Below, one piece after another: positions 17,828 to 26,150 of a DNA stretch of 64,000 nt (its first letter is position 1; every line of letters begins with the position of its first letter). The notes under the pieces are model-generated. The model did no database searches. It was not told the DNA's origin and was given only the letters and a program-made list of their open reading frames with translations. The translations under genes and the position numbers were made by a program. The DNA is from Amarolinea aalborgensis (lineage in GTDB: Bacteria; Chloroflexota; Anaerolineae; SSC4; Amarolineaceae): contig NZ_UETR01000011.1 of assembly GCF_900491745.1 (NCBI RefSeq), forward strand, positions 1-64,000. The letters run 5' to 3'.

Positions 17828-17912
17828 CGGTTTCTTTCCCATAGCATGTCAGGGCAGTTGGAGTTTAGCACAAAGCAGGCAGAACATCAAGGCGGGGTGG
17901 AAATTGAAGAAG

Positions 17913-17982
17913 GGAGATCGGAGATCGGAGATCAGAGACCGGAGATCGGAGGTCGGAGACCAGAGATCGGAGATCGGAGACC
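17913..17982 (+). repeat. Heptanucleotide repeat, ten RGAGAYC units
   Basis: Ten uninterrupted 7-base units (mostly GGAGATC, with AGAGACC, GGAGGTC, GGAGACC and AGAGATC variants) fill the gap between divergent sucA and the histidine phosphatase gene. It is the longest of the three heptamer arrays in the window. Confidence 0.9.
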
Positions 17983-18043
17983 GAGGCAGGAGCTGCGGGA
18001 CGCGGGCCAGGGGTCGAACGATGCCCTGGTGGCTCTGCTGGTT

Positions 18044-18073
18044 TTGTTGTATCCTTATCCTGTGTGCTACAAT
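18044..18073 (+). promoter_or_regulatory. Putative sigma70-type promoter of the histidine phosphatase gene
   Basis: TTGTTG (18044-18049) and TACAAT (18068-18073) are separated by 18 bases and lie 42 bases before the start codon. The transcript would start near 18080. Confidence 0.5.
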
Positions 18074-18115
18074 AAAATCCGAATTTCCACTTCAGTCTTC
18101 CAGGAGGAGACCGTC

Positions 18116-18775
18116 ATGTCCACACGACTGTTCCTGATTCGCCACGGCGCAACCGTTCTTTCGGCCGAAGACCGCTTTGCCGGGGCCACGGATGTTGAGC
18201 TGTCGGACGTCGGCCGCGCGCAGGCCGAAGCCCTGGCTCGCCGGCTGGCGGATGACCACGTCACGACCGTCTATGCCAGCCCGCTCAAGCGCACGCTCGA
18301 GACTGCGGCCATCATCGGCCGGCCGCATGGCCTGGCACCCATCCTGCGCGACGGCCTGCGCGAGATTGACCACGGCCGCTGGGAGGAGTTAACCCGCGCC
18401 GATGTCGAAGCGCAGTTTGCGGAGGAGTACGCGGCCTGGGAGGAAGACCCCTACATCTTTGCCCCCGCAGGCGGCGAGTCCGGGATCAGCGTCCTGGCGC
18501 GGGCGCTGCCAGTCATACGCGAGATCGTGCTGCAGCATAAAGGCGAAAACGTAGTGGTCGTCTCACACAAAGCGACCATCCGCCTGATCATCAGCAGCCT
18601 GCTCGGCTTCGATGCCCGCGGCTACCGCGACCGCCTCGACCAGTCCCCTGCCTGTCTGAACGTGCTCGACTTCAAGGACGCGGTGCGCGCGCGGCTGATG
18701 TTGTTCAACGACGTCTCGCACTACGTGGATCAGCCGCCGCGCTCCGATGGGCGGTTGTCCAAGTGGTGGGATTAG
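18116..18775 (+). CDS. Histidine phosphatase (phosphoglycerate mutase-like)
   Basis: This 219-residue enzyme has the catalytic phosphohistidine loop LFLIRHGAT (His10), the arginine-containing ASPLKRTLETA, the acid residue in LREIDHGRWEE and the second histidine in VVVVSHKATIR. This is the branch-1 histidine phosphatase pattern. It is the size of GpmB/CobC-like enzymes, so candidate substrates are phosphoglycolate-like metabolites or alpha-ribazole phosphate; no cobalamin genes are nearby. The start has AGGAGGAG eight bases upstream. The heptamer repeat array lies 130 bases before it. Confidence 0.9.
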   Translation: MSTRLFLIRHGATVLSAEDRFAGATDVELSDVGRAQAEALARRLADDHVTTVYASPLKRTLETAAIIGRPHGLAPILRDGLREIDHGRWEELTRADVEAQFAEEYAAWEEDPYIFAPAGGESGISVLARALPVIREIVLQHKGENVVVVSHKATIRLIISSLLGFDARGYRDRLDQSPACLNVLDFKDAVRARLMLFNDVSHYVDQPPRSDGRLSKWWD

Positions 18776-18828
18776 TCCCTGCCAGTTGACTCGGTGTCTA
18801 TGCTGCAAACTACCCTTCAATACAGTCC

Positions 18829-20058
18829 ATGAATTCACACCCGAATGTTGTTATCATTGGCGGCGGGGCCGCGGGCTTCATGGCTGCCATCACCTGCGCG
18901 GAGGCGAATCCGCGCGCGCAGGTGACGATCCTGGAAAAGGCCGCGCAGCCGCTGAGCAAGGTGCGCATCTCCGGCGGAGGACGCTGCAATGTCACCCACG
19001 CCTGCTTCGATCCAGCGCAGCTCGTGACGTTTTATCCACGCGGCGGCAAAGCCTTGCGCGGGCCGTTCATGCGTTTTCAGCCGCGTGACACGATTGCCTG
19101 GTTTGCCGACCGCGGGGCGGCGCTCAAGACCGAGGCGGACGGTCGCGTCTTTCCAGTGACCGATTCTTCGGCGACGATCGTGGCCTGCCTGCTGCACGCC
19201 GCGCACGCGGCCGGCGTGGCGCTGCGTACGCACGCGTCTGTGACGCGGGTGAGCCGGCTCACGGGAGGCGCCTTTCAGATTGAGTTGGCGACCGGAGAGA
19301 CCCTGACGGCGGATGGCGTGCTGCTGGCGACCGGCGGCGAACGCCGCGCATATGTCTGGGCGCAGGACTTGGGCCACACCATTCAACCGCCCGTACCCTC
19401 GCTGTTCACCTTCACGGTGCCTGATGCGCGACTGGCCGGTCTGGCCGGCGTGTCAGTGCCGTTGGCGCATCTACGCCTGCCAGAGAGCGGGCTGGCGCAG
19501 TCTGGCCCGCTGCTCATCACGCACTGGGGGTTGAGCGGGCCGGCCGTGCTGAGGCTGTCAGCGTGGGGCGCGCGCGTGCTGCACGATCAGCAGTACCAGG
19601 CGGAGCTGCGCATCAACTGGTTGCCCGGCTGGACGCGACAGGCTGCCCATGATCATCTGCAAGCGGTCAAGACCGCGCAGGCGCGCCGCACACCGGGCAG
19701 TCAGGCGCTTTTCGATCTCCCGCTGCGCCTGTGGCAGCGGTTGGCGCAGGCCGCCGGGGTGAGCGAGGGCCAGCGTTGGGGCGACCTGACCCGGCTGCAA
19801 TTACAGCGCCTGCTGGATGAGTTGACAGCCGGAGTGTATGCCATCGAGGGCAAGGGCGTATTCAAAGAGGAATTCGTCACCTGCGGCGGCGTGACCCTGG
19901 ACGAGGTCAATTTCAAGACCATGGAGAGCCGCTGCTGCCCCGGTCTTTACCTGGCCGGTGAAATCCTGGATGTGGACGGTGTGACCGGCGGTTTCAATTT
20001 TCAGAGCGCGTGGACGACCGGCTGGCTGGCTGGCAATGCGCTCAGCCGCCGCGGGTGA
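18829..20058 (+). CDS. HI0933/BaiN-family flavoprotein
   Basis: This 409-residue FAD-dependent oxidoreductase has the N-terminal dinucleotide-binding motif VVIIGGGAAGFMAA (residues 7-20), the family block VRISGGGRCNVTHA (about 47-60) and the C-terminal motif AGEILDVDGVTGGFNFQSAWTTG, which closes the FAD site. These are diagnostic of the HI0933-like family. The natural substrate of most members is unknown. The 3' half contains VTCGGVTLDEVNFKTMESR, also conserved. It starts 53 bases after the histidine phosphatase. Confidence 0.92.
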   Translation: MNSHPNVVIIGGGAAGFMAAITCAEANPRAQVTILEKAAQPLSKVRISGGGRCNVTHACFDPAQLVTFYPRGGKALRGPFMRFQPRDTIAWFADRGAALKTEADGRVFPVTDSSATIVACLLHAAHAAGVALRTHASVTRVSRLTGGAFQIELATGETLTADGVLLATGGERRAYVWAQDLGHTIQPPVPSLFTFTVPDARLAGLAGVSVPLAHLRLPESGLAQSGPLLITHWGLSGPAVLRLSAWGARVLHDQQYQAELRINWLPGWTRQAAHDHLQAVKTAQARRTPGSQALFDLPLRLWQRLAQAAGVSEGQRWGDLTRLQLQRLLDELTAGVYAIEGKGVFKEEFVTCGGVTLDEVNFKTMESRCCPGLYLAGEILDVDGVTGGFNFQSAWTTGWLAGNALSRRG

Positions 20059-20099
20059 TCCAACACCTTGTTCCTCTCAGAAACGGGTGTTCGAAGGTA

Positions 20100-20120
20100 A
20101 GAGATCAGAGACCGGAGATT
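20100..20120 (+). repeat. Heptanucleotide repeat, three units
   Basis: Three 7-base units (AGAGATC, AGAGACC, GGAGATT) lie 41 bases past the stop of the HI0933-type gene. They are in the same register and on the same strand as the arrays at 4501 and 17913. Confidence 0.6.
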
Positions 20121-20210
20121 CGTCAACATTTAGCGTCTTGACGCCATGCACAATCTGTGATATTATTCCATAGATTTACTAAGATTTTGATATAAATTCC
20201 ATTTCTGAGC

Positions 20211-21563
20211 GTGACCATCAACCTCATGTCTTCATCTTCTCAAGCCAAGCTGCCCTTGTGGCGCATTCTGAAACTCGGCCTTTTCCACATCGGCTCGGCC
20301 ATGATTGATCTGTTGGCTTTCAGCGTGTGGAATCGCGTCATGATTGTTGAGTTGGGCCTGCCCGCGACGCCGGTTGGGCTGGTGCTAACGCTGCACAATT
20401 TTCTTGCCCCTCTTTTAGTTTGGGGCGGCTATTTGTCAGACGTGCGACCGCTGGCGGGACTGCGCCGTTTGCCCTATGCGCTAGGCGGCCGCCTGCTGAT
20501 GGTGGCGCCGTTCCCACTCTTGCCGCTGATTGCCTGGAGTATTGCGTCCGGCGCCTCATGGGGCTGGAGCGTGGCCTTCATTGCCTTTGTGCTGTACGGC
20601 ATCGGGCGCGCCATCTCGGGCACCGCGTTCCTGGCGCTCATCCATGATGTGGCGCCTGCGGAACAGAGAGGCCGCGCCGTGGGCATTGTGTGGACGATGC
20701 TCATCACCGGCTTTGCCGTCGTGCCCATCCTGTACGCGCGCCTCCTGCCGGTCTACGATCCGGCGGCCGTGCAGAAGCTGTTCTTGGTGGCGCCGACCAT
20801 TGCCACGGCGCTCTTCTTCATCTCCTTGTGGGGTGAGGAGAAGCGGCAGCCAGCAGCGGCCGCGACCCGCCAACCCGCTCCGGCTCCGCTGCGCCGCACC
20901 CTGGCCGCCGTGTGGAACAACACCGGCACACGTGTTTTTGCCGCCTTCCTGCTGATCTCAGCGCTTTTCATCTTTGCCTACGATCAGATTCTGGAGCCGT
21001 TTGGCGGCGATGTTTTCAGCCTGCCGGTGGGCAAGACTACCATGTTCAACGCCTACTGGGGCATGGGCGTGCTGTTGGGCATGTTGGGCACGCTGGCGAT
21101 CAGCAGTCGGCCGCGCCGCCCGACGGATGTCACGATCTCGATTGTGGGCGCGGTGGGCAGCGCCCTGGCCTTCGTCCTGTTGAGCCTGGCTTCCGCCCGC
21201 CAGCAGCTGCCGCTGGTTTCGCCCGCGCTGCTCATCCTGGGGCTTAGCATGGGCATCTTCAACGTCGGCAGTCTGGCGCTGATGATGCGCATGTCGGATG
21301 AGCGCCTGGCCGGCACCTTCATGGGCGTTTGGAGCCTGATGCAGTTGATGGGGCGCGGCCTGTCGGGGCTGATCGGCGTCATCTCACGCGACCTGTCCCT
21401 TGCCTGGTTGGGCAATTTTGGGGCCGCCTATGGCGCGACCTTTGCCCTGGAAGCCGTCGGCGTGGTAGTGGCGGTCTTCTTCCTGCTCCGGCTTGACCTG
21501 GGGCAATTCACACAAACGGTGGAGCGGCGGGCGGCTGATTTGATCGGCGCCGCGGCTGATTGA
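20211..21563 (+). CDS. PucC-family major facilitator transporter
   Basis: This 450-residue membrane protein has about twelve hydrophobic segments. The N-terminal block PLWRILKLGLFHIGSAMIDL followed by WNRVMIVELGLPA is the hallmark of the PucC/BCD branch of the MFS, which in phototrophs handles bacteriochlorophyll delivery or light-harvesting assembly. No photosynthesis gene is nearby, so another role such as tetrapyrrole or pigment handling is possible. The start is GTG 20211 or ATG 20226; neither has a strong RBS. The upstream 50 bases are AT-rich (TATAAA at 20191-20196). A strong terminator follows at 21592. Confidence 0.82.
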   Translation: MTINLMSSSSQAKLPLWRILKLGLFHIGSAMIDLLAFSVWNRVMIVELGLPATPVGLVLTLHNFLAPLLVWGGYLSDVRPLAGLRRLPYALGGRLLMVAPFPLLPLIAWSIASGASWGWSVAFIAFVLYGIGRAISGTAFLALIHDVAPAEQRGRAVGIVWTMLITGFAVVPILYARLLPVYDPAAVQKLFLVAPTIATALFFISLWGEEKRQPAAAATRQPAPAPLRRTLAAVWNNTGTRVFAAFLLISALFIFAYDQILEPFGGDVFSLPVGKTTMFNAYWGMGVLLGMLGTLAISSRPRRPTDVTISIVGAVGSALAFVLLSLASARQQLPLVSPALLILGLSMGIFNVGSLALMMRMSDERLAGTFMGVWSLMQLMGRGLSGLIGVISRDLSLAWLGNFGAAYGATFALEAVGVVVAVFFLLRLDLGQFTQTVERRAADLIGAAAD

Positions 21564-21591
21564 TATCTCACGGGGCGTCGCTTCGGCAGGG

Positions 21592-21627
21592 AAACCGGGT
21601 TTTGGCACAGACCCGGTTTTCTTTTTC
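21592..21627 (+). terminator. Intrinsic terminator after the PucC-like gene
   Basis: AAACCGGGT (21592-21600) pairs perfectly with ACCCGGTTT (21611-21619) across a 10-nt loop, and is followed by a T-rich run (TCTTTTTC). It lies 28 bases after the stop codon and is a classical factor-independent terminator. Confidence 0.9.
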
Positions 21628-21658
21628 ACCCAATCCCGTCTGGCGATTCTCGCACGTA

Positions 21659-21687
21659 TTGTCCGTTCGGCGCGCTGCGGGTATAAT
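21659..21687 (+). promoter_or_regulatory. Putative sigma70-type promoter of the LLM oxidoreductase gene
   Basis: TTGTCC (21659-21664) and a perfect TATAAT (21682-21687) are separated by 17 bases and stand just after the terminator of the preceding gene. The leader to the start codon would be about 68 bases. Confidence 0.7.
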
Positions 21688-21761
21688 AGCGCCGCCTTAA
21701 ACAACCAGTGCTTCCCAGTCGCGGTTGCTTGGGCCACGATGTTGACCAATAGGAGTAGACC

Positions 21762-22874
21762 ATGCCAATCCAACCCTCCCCGCAGCCCGATGTGCACAGC
21801 CAGGCCTTTGAACTGGGCATTTATTCGTTCGTTGAGCTAACGCCTGATCCCGTCACCGGCGCGAGTGTGAGTCCGGCGCAGCGTATGCGCAACCTGCTCG
21901 AAACAATTGAGTTGGCTGACCAGGTCGGCCTGGATGTCTTTGGGATTGGTGAGCACCACCGACCCGATTTTGTCTCTTCCTCGCCGGCGACAATTCTGGC
22001 CGCCGCGGCCGCGCGCACCAAGCGCATCCGCCTGACCAGCGCGGTCACAGTTTTAAGCTCGGACGACCCGGTGCGTGTCTTTCAGGACTTCGCGACGCTC
22101 GATCTGCTCTCCAACGGCCGCGCGGAAATCATGGCCGGCCGCGGTTCGTTCATCGAGTCGTTTCCGCTGTTCGGCTATGACCTGAAAGACTACAGCGACC
22201 TCTTTACGGAGAAACTCGATTTGCTCTTGAGGCTGCGCGCTTCCGAACGCGTCACCTGGTCGGGCGTCCATCGGCCCCCGCTGCGCGATCTCGGCGTCTA
22301 TCCGCGTCCGGTGCAAGAGCCGCTGCCGATCTGGATTGCCGTCGGCGGCACGCCGGAGTCTATTGCGCGCGCAGGCCGGCTGGGGCTGCCGGTGGCGCTC
22401 GCCATTATCGGCGGTATGCCCGAACAGTTCGTGCCGCTGGTCGAACACTATCGCGAGGCGGGCCGCCGCGCCGGCCACGCCCAGCTCAGCCTCAGCATCA
22501 ATTCGCACGGATTTTTGGCCGACAGCTCGCAGCAAGCCGCGGACGATTATTTCCCCAGCTATGCGCTAATGATGAACAAGATTGGACGCGAGCGCGGATG
22601 GGGCGCCATCACGCGCCAGCAGTTCGAAGCGTCACGCCGGCTGCGCGGCGCGGATTTCGTCGGCACGCCGGAAGAAATCAGCGCGAAGATTCTCTTTCAG
22701 CACGAGCTGTTCGGTCATCAACGGCTGCTCTTGCAGCTTGGTGTGGGGACCATTGCACACCCCAAGATGATGCGGGCGATTGAGCTGCTGGGCACGCGGG
22801 TGGCCCCGGTGGTGCGTGAGGAGATTCAGCGCCGTATTGCGGCCAAGGCGACGCCTGCTACGTCACCCAGTTAG
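21762..22874 (+). CDS. LLM-class flavin-dependent oxidoreductase
   Basis: This 370-residue luciferase-like TIM-barrel protein would use reduced FMN or F420 to oxidise or reduce an organic substrate. Family features are ELADQVGLDVFGIGEHHRPDFVSSSP near residues 51-76, LTSAVTVLSSDDPVRVFQDFATLDLLSNGRAE near 92-123, and PIWIAVGGTPES near 192-203. The EHH motif resembles the LLM subgroup of Atu2307-like enzymes. AGGAGT lies ten bases before the ATG. It is a single-gene unit between its own promoter and convergent minus-strand genes. Confidence 0.9.
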   Translation: MPIQPSPQPDVHSQAFELGIYSFVELTPDPVTGASVSPAQRMRNLLETIELADQVGLDVFGIGEHHRPDFVSSSPATILAAAAARTKRIRLTSAVTVLSSDDPVRVFQDFATLDLLSNGRAEIMAGRGSFIESFPLFGYDLKDYSDLFTEKLDLLLRLRASERVTWSGVHRPPLRDLGVYPRPVQEPLPIWIAVGGTPESIARAGRLGLPVALAIIGGMPEQFVPLVEHYREAGRRAGHAQLSLSINSHGFLADSSQQAADDYFPSYALMMNKIGRERGWGAITRQQFEASRRLRGADFVGTPEEISAKILFQHELFGHQRLLLQLGVGTIAHPKMMRAIELLGTRVAPVVREEIQRRIAAKATPATSPS

Positions 22875-22894
22875 GTCTGTTGCAGAAGGGATGC

Positions 22895-23566
22895 TCAGAA
22901 CTCGTCGTCCTCATGCCCCGCGACCAGCGGCTGTGCGACCAGCTCACGCCACGCCGCGAGAACCGTTTCATCAGCCAGACCCGCCAGAAGCCGGTCTGTC
23001 ACCGGGCCTGGATCGCGCTTGAATGAGGGAAACGTCAATAACAACAAGGCGATATCGCGCCAATCGGTCCCTGCCTTGGGGCTGCTGCGGCGCTGAGCAT
23101 AGGCGATGACTTTGCTGGCAAGAAGCTCGACAGGCGCTATGACCAGGATGTCGGCCAGTCGCTCGACCGCCGGCAGGGTCGTCACCCCTCGCACATCAAC
23201 CAGGTGACGGTTGCCTGTCTTTTGCACCTGGTACAACCGAAAGCCCCGCCCGCCGGCAACCTCACGAATACGTACGGCGATGGTGAAGCGGCGCGCCAGG
23301 TAGTCACGCAACTCTGCGGCCAGTTCAGCCGGATGCGTTGACATGAGGTCAATATCCTGCGTCATACGCGGCTCACGCACGTAGGCGTTGACCGCTTGCG
23401 CCCCAAAAACCGCCACGTCGTCACGGTGGCGTAGGAAATCCAATACCGCTTCGTGAATCACGGCCAACGGCAACGGTTCAGCCGTAGCATACTCGCGCAA
23501 GGTCAAGGCGCCAGCGTTCAGGCTGTGCTCGTAGGCGATGGTTGAGGTGGCGATGTCGTCTGTCAT
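22895..23566 (-). CDS. Nucleotidyltransferase-fold protein (AbiEii-like)
   Basis: This 223-residue protein resembles minimal nucleotidyltransferases. The motif VAVFGAQAVNAYVREPRMTQDIDL (about residues 42-65) gives the G-[x]-A helix start and a DID metal-binding pair, and RLYQVQKTGNRHLVDVRG supplies a third acidic residue on the next strand. The helical C-terminal part contains ELLASKVIAYAQRR. The AbiEii/AbiGii toxin group and the housekeeping DUF1814-like proteins share this layout, so toxin function is not proven. Its ATG overlaps the KAS III stop by 4 bases, which suggests coupled translation. No antitoxin-like gene is adjacent. Confidence 0.7.
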   Translation of the reverse strand: MTDDIATSTIAYEHSLNAGALTLREYATAEPLPLAVIHEAVLDFLRHRDDVAVFGAQAVNAYVREPRMTQDIDLMSTHPAELAAELRDYLARRFTIAVRIREVAGGRGFRLYQVQKTGNRHLVDVRGVTTLPAVERLADILVIAPVELLASKVIAYAQRRSSPKAGTDWRDIALLLLTFPSFKRDPGPVTDRLLAGLADETVLAAWRELVAQPLVAGHEDDEF

Positions 23567-24627
23567 GGTGCTGCTAACCCCTTGGATTGCCCGCTTCCGG
23601 TAGCAACTGATACCGGTGTATAGCCTGTCTGCGCGGCTGTCCAGCGGAAAAGGACGCAGCCCATGGCCATGCCGCCGCCGGTCGCGCAGAAGATGACATA
23701 ATCGCCAGCGCGTGGCCCTTTGCCCTGCTCGATCGCGTCGTCCAGGGCCATCGGAATGCAGGCCGAGCCTGTGTAGCCCCATTTATCCATGATCCAGTGC
23801 GTCTTGCTGAGCGGCTGGCCGAGGTTGCTCATCACCGTCTTGATGGTGTTGACGTTGAGCTGCGTGAAGAAAAACCAGTTGACATCATCCACGGTCAGCC
23901 CCGCGCGTGCGACCACCTGGCGGATCAGCGGCGGCCAGCGCTCGCTGTTGAAGGTGGCTGGGAACTTGCGCACGAACTGCACACGCGGCTTGCCTTGCGC
24001 GTTGATGACTTCGGGTGTGGCCGGCCGGAAGGTGCCGCCGGTGTAGACGCCGAGCGCGTCGTGAAATTCGCCCATCGCCAGCAGCTTGCCGCCCAGGAAG
24101 CCTGGTTCGGCGCCCGCGCCCAGGATGACGGCGCCCGCACCGTCTGCAAAGAGCGCGCCAGTCTGCTTGTCATGCCAGTCGAGAAAGCGCGTCATGCCAT
24201 AAGCGCCCGCGACCAGGATATGGCTGTAGCTCGCATCAGTGGCGATGTAGCGGCTGCCGATGTCCAGGGCTGTGACCCAGGCCGCGCACGCGCAGTTGAC
24301 ATCAAAAGCGCCGGCCTGGGTCGCACCCAATTTACCTTGCACCACCGAGGCCGTGGCGGGACTCAAATAATCGGGCGTGTCGGTCGCCACGATGATGAGG
24401 TCTAGATCGGTAGCGACCAGTCTGGCGCGGTCTAGCGCCTGCTGGGCCGCGGCCACCACCAGGTCAGAGGTCGCCTGCTCCGGCGCCATGACGTGGCGCT
24501 CCTCAATCCCCACCTTCTCCATCAGCCAGGGGCCAACATCTTGGCCCAACATGGCGCTGACATCGGCGTTGGTGACGACCTGTTCAGGCACGTAGCGGCC
24601 TGTGGACAGAATCTGCGCGTAGGGCAT
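23563..24627 (-). CDS. KAS III-like beta-ketoacyl synthase with altered active site
   Basis: This 354-residue thiolase-fold protein belongs to the FabH-like family. Its start (MPYAQILSTGRYVPEQVVTN) is typical, and the nucleophile is Cys114 in FDVNCACAAW. The usual HQAN histidine position reads TQLN (about residues 255-258), and the usual GNTSAAS asparagine position reads GYTGSAC (about 284-290), so the decarboxylation His and Asn appear to be missing. Such enzymes may do acyl transfer or non-decarboxylative condensation instead of starting fatty-acid synthesis. A 14-bp inverted repeat lies between it and the usp gene. Its stop overlaps the nucleotidyltransferase start. Confidence 0.82.
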   Translation of the reverse strand: MPYAQILSTGRYVPEQVVTNADVSAMLGQDVGPWLMEKVGIEERHVMAPEQATSDLVVAAAQQALDRARLVATDLDLIIVATDTPDYLSPATASVVQGKLGATQAGAFDVNCACAAWVTALDIGSRYIATDASYSHILVAGAYGMTRFLDWHDKQTGALFADGAGAVILGAGAEPGFLGGKLLAMGEFHDALGVYTGGTFRPATPEVINAQGKPRVQFVRKFPATFNSERWPPLIRQVVARAGLTVDDVNWFFFTQLNVNTIKTVMSNLGQPLSKTHWIMDKWGYTGSACIPMALDDAIEQGKGPRAGDYVIFCATGGGMAMGCVLFRWTAAQTGYTPVSVATGSGQSKGLAAP

Positions 24628-24704
24628 GAACCGATTCCTGTGTCCGGATTCAGATTTGGGAGTACAAGGCGCCCGTTGACATGCGAGACGCATGGCCGGG
24701 GATA

Positions 24705-24776
24705 GTAACGACTTCAGGCTGCCAGTCCGTACGCTAGTGAATTGGCCCCGGTCTGCGCTGTTCCTGAAGTCGTTAC
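24705..24776. repeat. Inverted repeat, 14-bp perfect arms
   Basis: GTAACGACTTCAGG (24705-24718) is repeated as its exact complement at 24763-24776, with a 44-base middle. It occupies the gap between the KAS III-like gene and usp and holds no reading frame. It could be a small mobile palindrome or an mRNA hairpin. Confidence 0.75.
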
Positions 24777-24794
24777 GACCCGTGATCTGTGACC

Positions 24795-25238
24795 CTAGTT
24801 CACCGCTTCGTCAGCCGTGGCATGGGTGATGAGGATCGGCACATCGGTCAGATTGAGTACATGGTCGCTGACGCTGCCAAGCAGCGTTTGCCCCATCGGC
24901 GAGAGGCCGCGGCGTCCCATGATGATGAGATCGCAGCCTTGCTCGGCGGCGACGCGCACAATGGCTTCGGCGGGCGGGCCTTCGACGATGGCCGGGTGGA
25001 CAACAACGCCGTGGCCCTCCGCGTTTTGCATGGCCGGGGACATAATGCGCAGGGCTTTGGTCTTTTCCTGGTCTAGAAACTCATCCACGTCGTCCAACAG
25101 GGATGAACTGGTAATCGGGGCATAGGCATGCAGAATCCAAAGTTCGGCATGAAGGACCTCGGCCATGCGCATGGCGTAGGTCAAGGCCTTGCGGCTGTGG
25201 ACCGAGCCGTCAAAGGCGAGCAACAATCGCTTGAACAT
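24795..25238 (-). CDS. Universal stress protein
   Basis: This 147-residue cytoplasmic protein has a UspA-type Rossmann-like fold. It opens MFKRLLLAFDGSVHSRKALTY and ends with the ATP-binding pattern GRRGLSPMGQTLLGSVSDHVL (G-2x-G-9x-GS), so it is probably of the ATP-binding class. The start at 25238 has GGAGTG eight bases upstream. An in-frame start 14 codons earlier is not supported. It follows the IMPase gene by 117 bases on the same strand. Confidence 0.93.
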   Translation of the reverse strand: MFKRLLLAFDGSVHSRKALTYAMRMAEVLHAELWILHAYAPITSSSLLDDVDEFLDQEKTKALRIMSPAMQNAEGHGVVVHPAIVEGPPAEAIVRVAAEQGCDLIIMGRRGLSPMGQTLLGSVSDHVLNLTDVPILITHATADEAVN

Positions 25239-25355
25239 GCAACACTCCATTTTTCGTCGGCGCTTGTATTGCGCCTGCACGGGAGGCTCAGCAGGGGACT
25301 TTCGGACGCCGACCCTATTCGTGAAAACAGCGCCTTTTCATGCGGCGCTCATACC

Positions 25356-26150
25356 CTAACGCTGACTCACGTGTGGGGCGGCGCGCTCAAAGAGGGCCTG
25401 GTTAGCCGCCATCAACAGTGGGAACGTGAGATCGCGATAGTTGATCCCGGCTTGCGCGGGAAACGGCGTTTGCAGGGCGCCGCTGCGGTCGGGAATGACA
25501 TTGACCACGCCGCCTGCTTCGGTGACCAGCAGCCAACCGCCAGCCAAATCCCACAGGTGCGGGGTTGCCGCCAGGCCGAGCATGGCCGTGCCACGCGCCA
25601 CCAGGGCAAAATCATAACCGACGGCGCCTAGCACACGCGGCTTGGCGCGAATGCCGGTCACCTCGAAGTGGCGCCATGAGCGGGAGCAGGCGACCAGAAT
25701 CTGGTTGGGATGCAGCGTTGCGCTCTGGCTCGTGTGCAACGGCCGATCATTGCAGAAAGCGCCGCCGCCCAGGCGCGCGTGGTAACACTCCTCCAGGCAC
25801 GGGAAATGCTGCACCGCCAGCACGGGTCTGCCCTGGTGCAGCAACGCCAGCAGCACGCCCCAGATGGGAAGTCCGCCAACATAGTTCGTCGTCCCATCAA
25901 TAGGGTCTACCACCCACTGGAACGCCTCATCGCCAACGTCGTGCGCCAGTTCCTCAGACACGATGCCGTGATCAGGAAAGCGAGCGCGCAGCGCGTCACG
26001 GATCAGGTGATCGGCCTCGATATCGGCCTCAGTGACCAACGAACCGTCATATTTGATCTCTGCTGTCACCTGGCTGCGTCTGGCGACCAACTGTTTGCCC
26101 ACCTGGTTCGCCAGGGACAAGGCGAAGGCCAGCGGTTCATCCCAGTTCAT
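25356..26150 (-). CDS. Inositol monophosphatase family protein
   Basis: This 264-residue Mg-dependent, lithium-sensitive-type phosphatase has the family motifs DGSLVTEADIEADH, WVVDPIDGTTNYVGG (D-P-[IL]-D-G-T) and WDLAGGWLLVTEAGG. Substrates in the family include inositol phosphate, histidinol phosphate, fructose bisphosphate and PAP. The C-terminal region lacks distinctive markers, so the substrate is open. Its ATG shares one base with the stop of the upstream Dabb gene (TGATG), which indicates translational coupling. Length fits the SuhB/HisN group. Confidence 0.9.
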   Translation of the reverse strand: MNWDEPLAFALSLANQVGKQLVARRSQVTAEIKYDGSLVTEADIEADHLIRDALRARFPDHGIVSEELAHDVGDEAFQWVVDPIDGTTNYVGGLPIWGVLLALLHQGRPVLAVQHFPCLEECYHARLGGGAFCNDRPLHTSQSATLHPNQILVACSRSWRHFEVTGIRAKPRVLGAVGYDFALVARGTAMLGLAATPHLWDLAGGWLLVTEAGGVVNVIPDRSGALQTPFPAQAGINYRDLTFPLLMAANQALFERAAPHVSQR

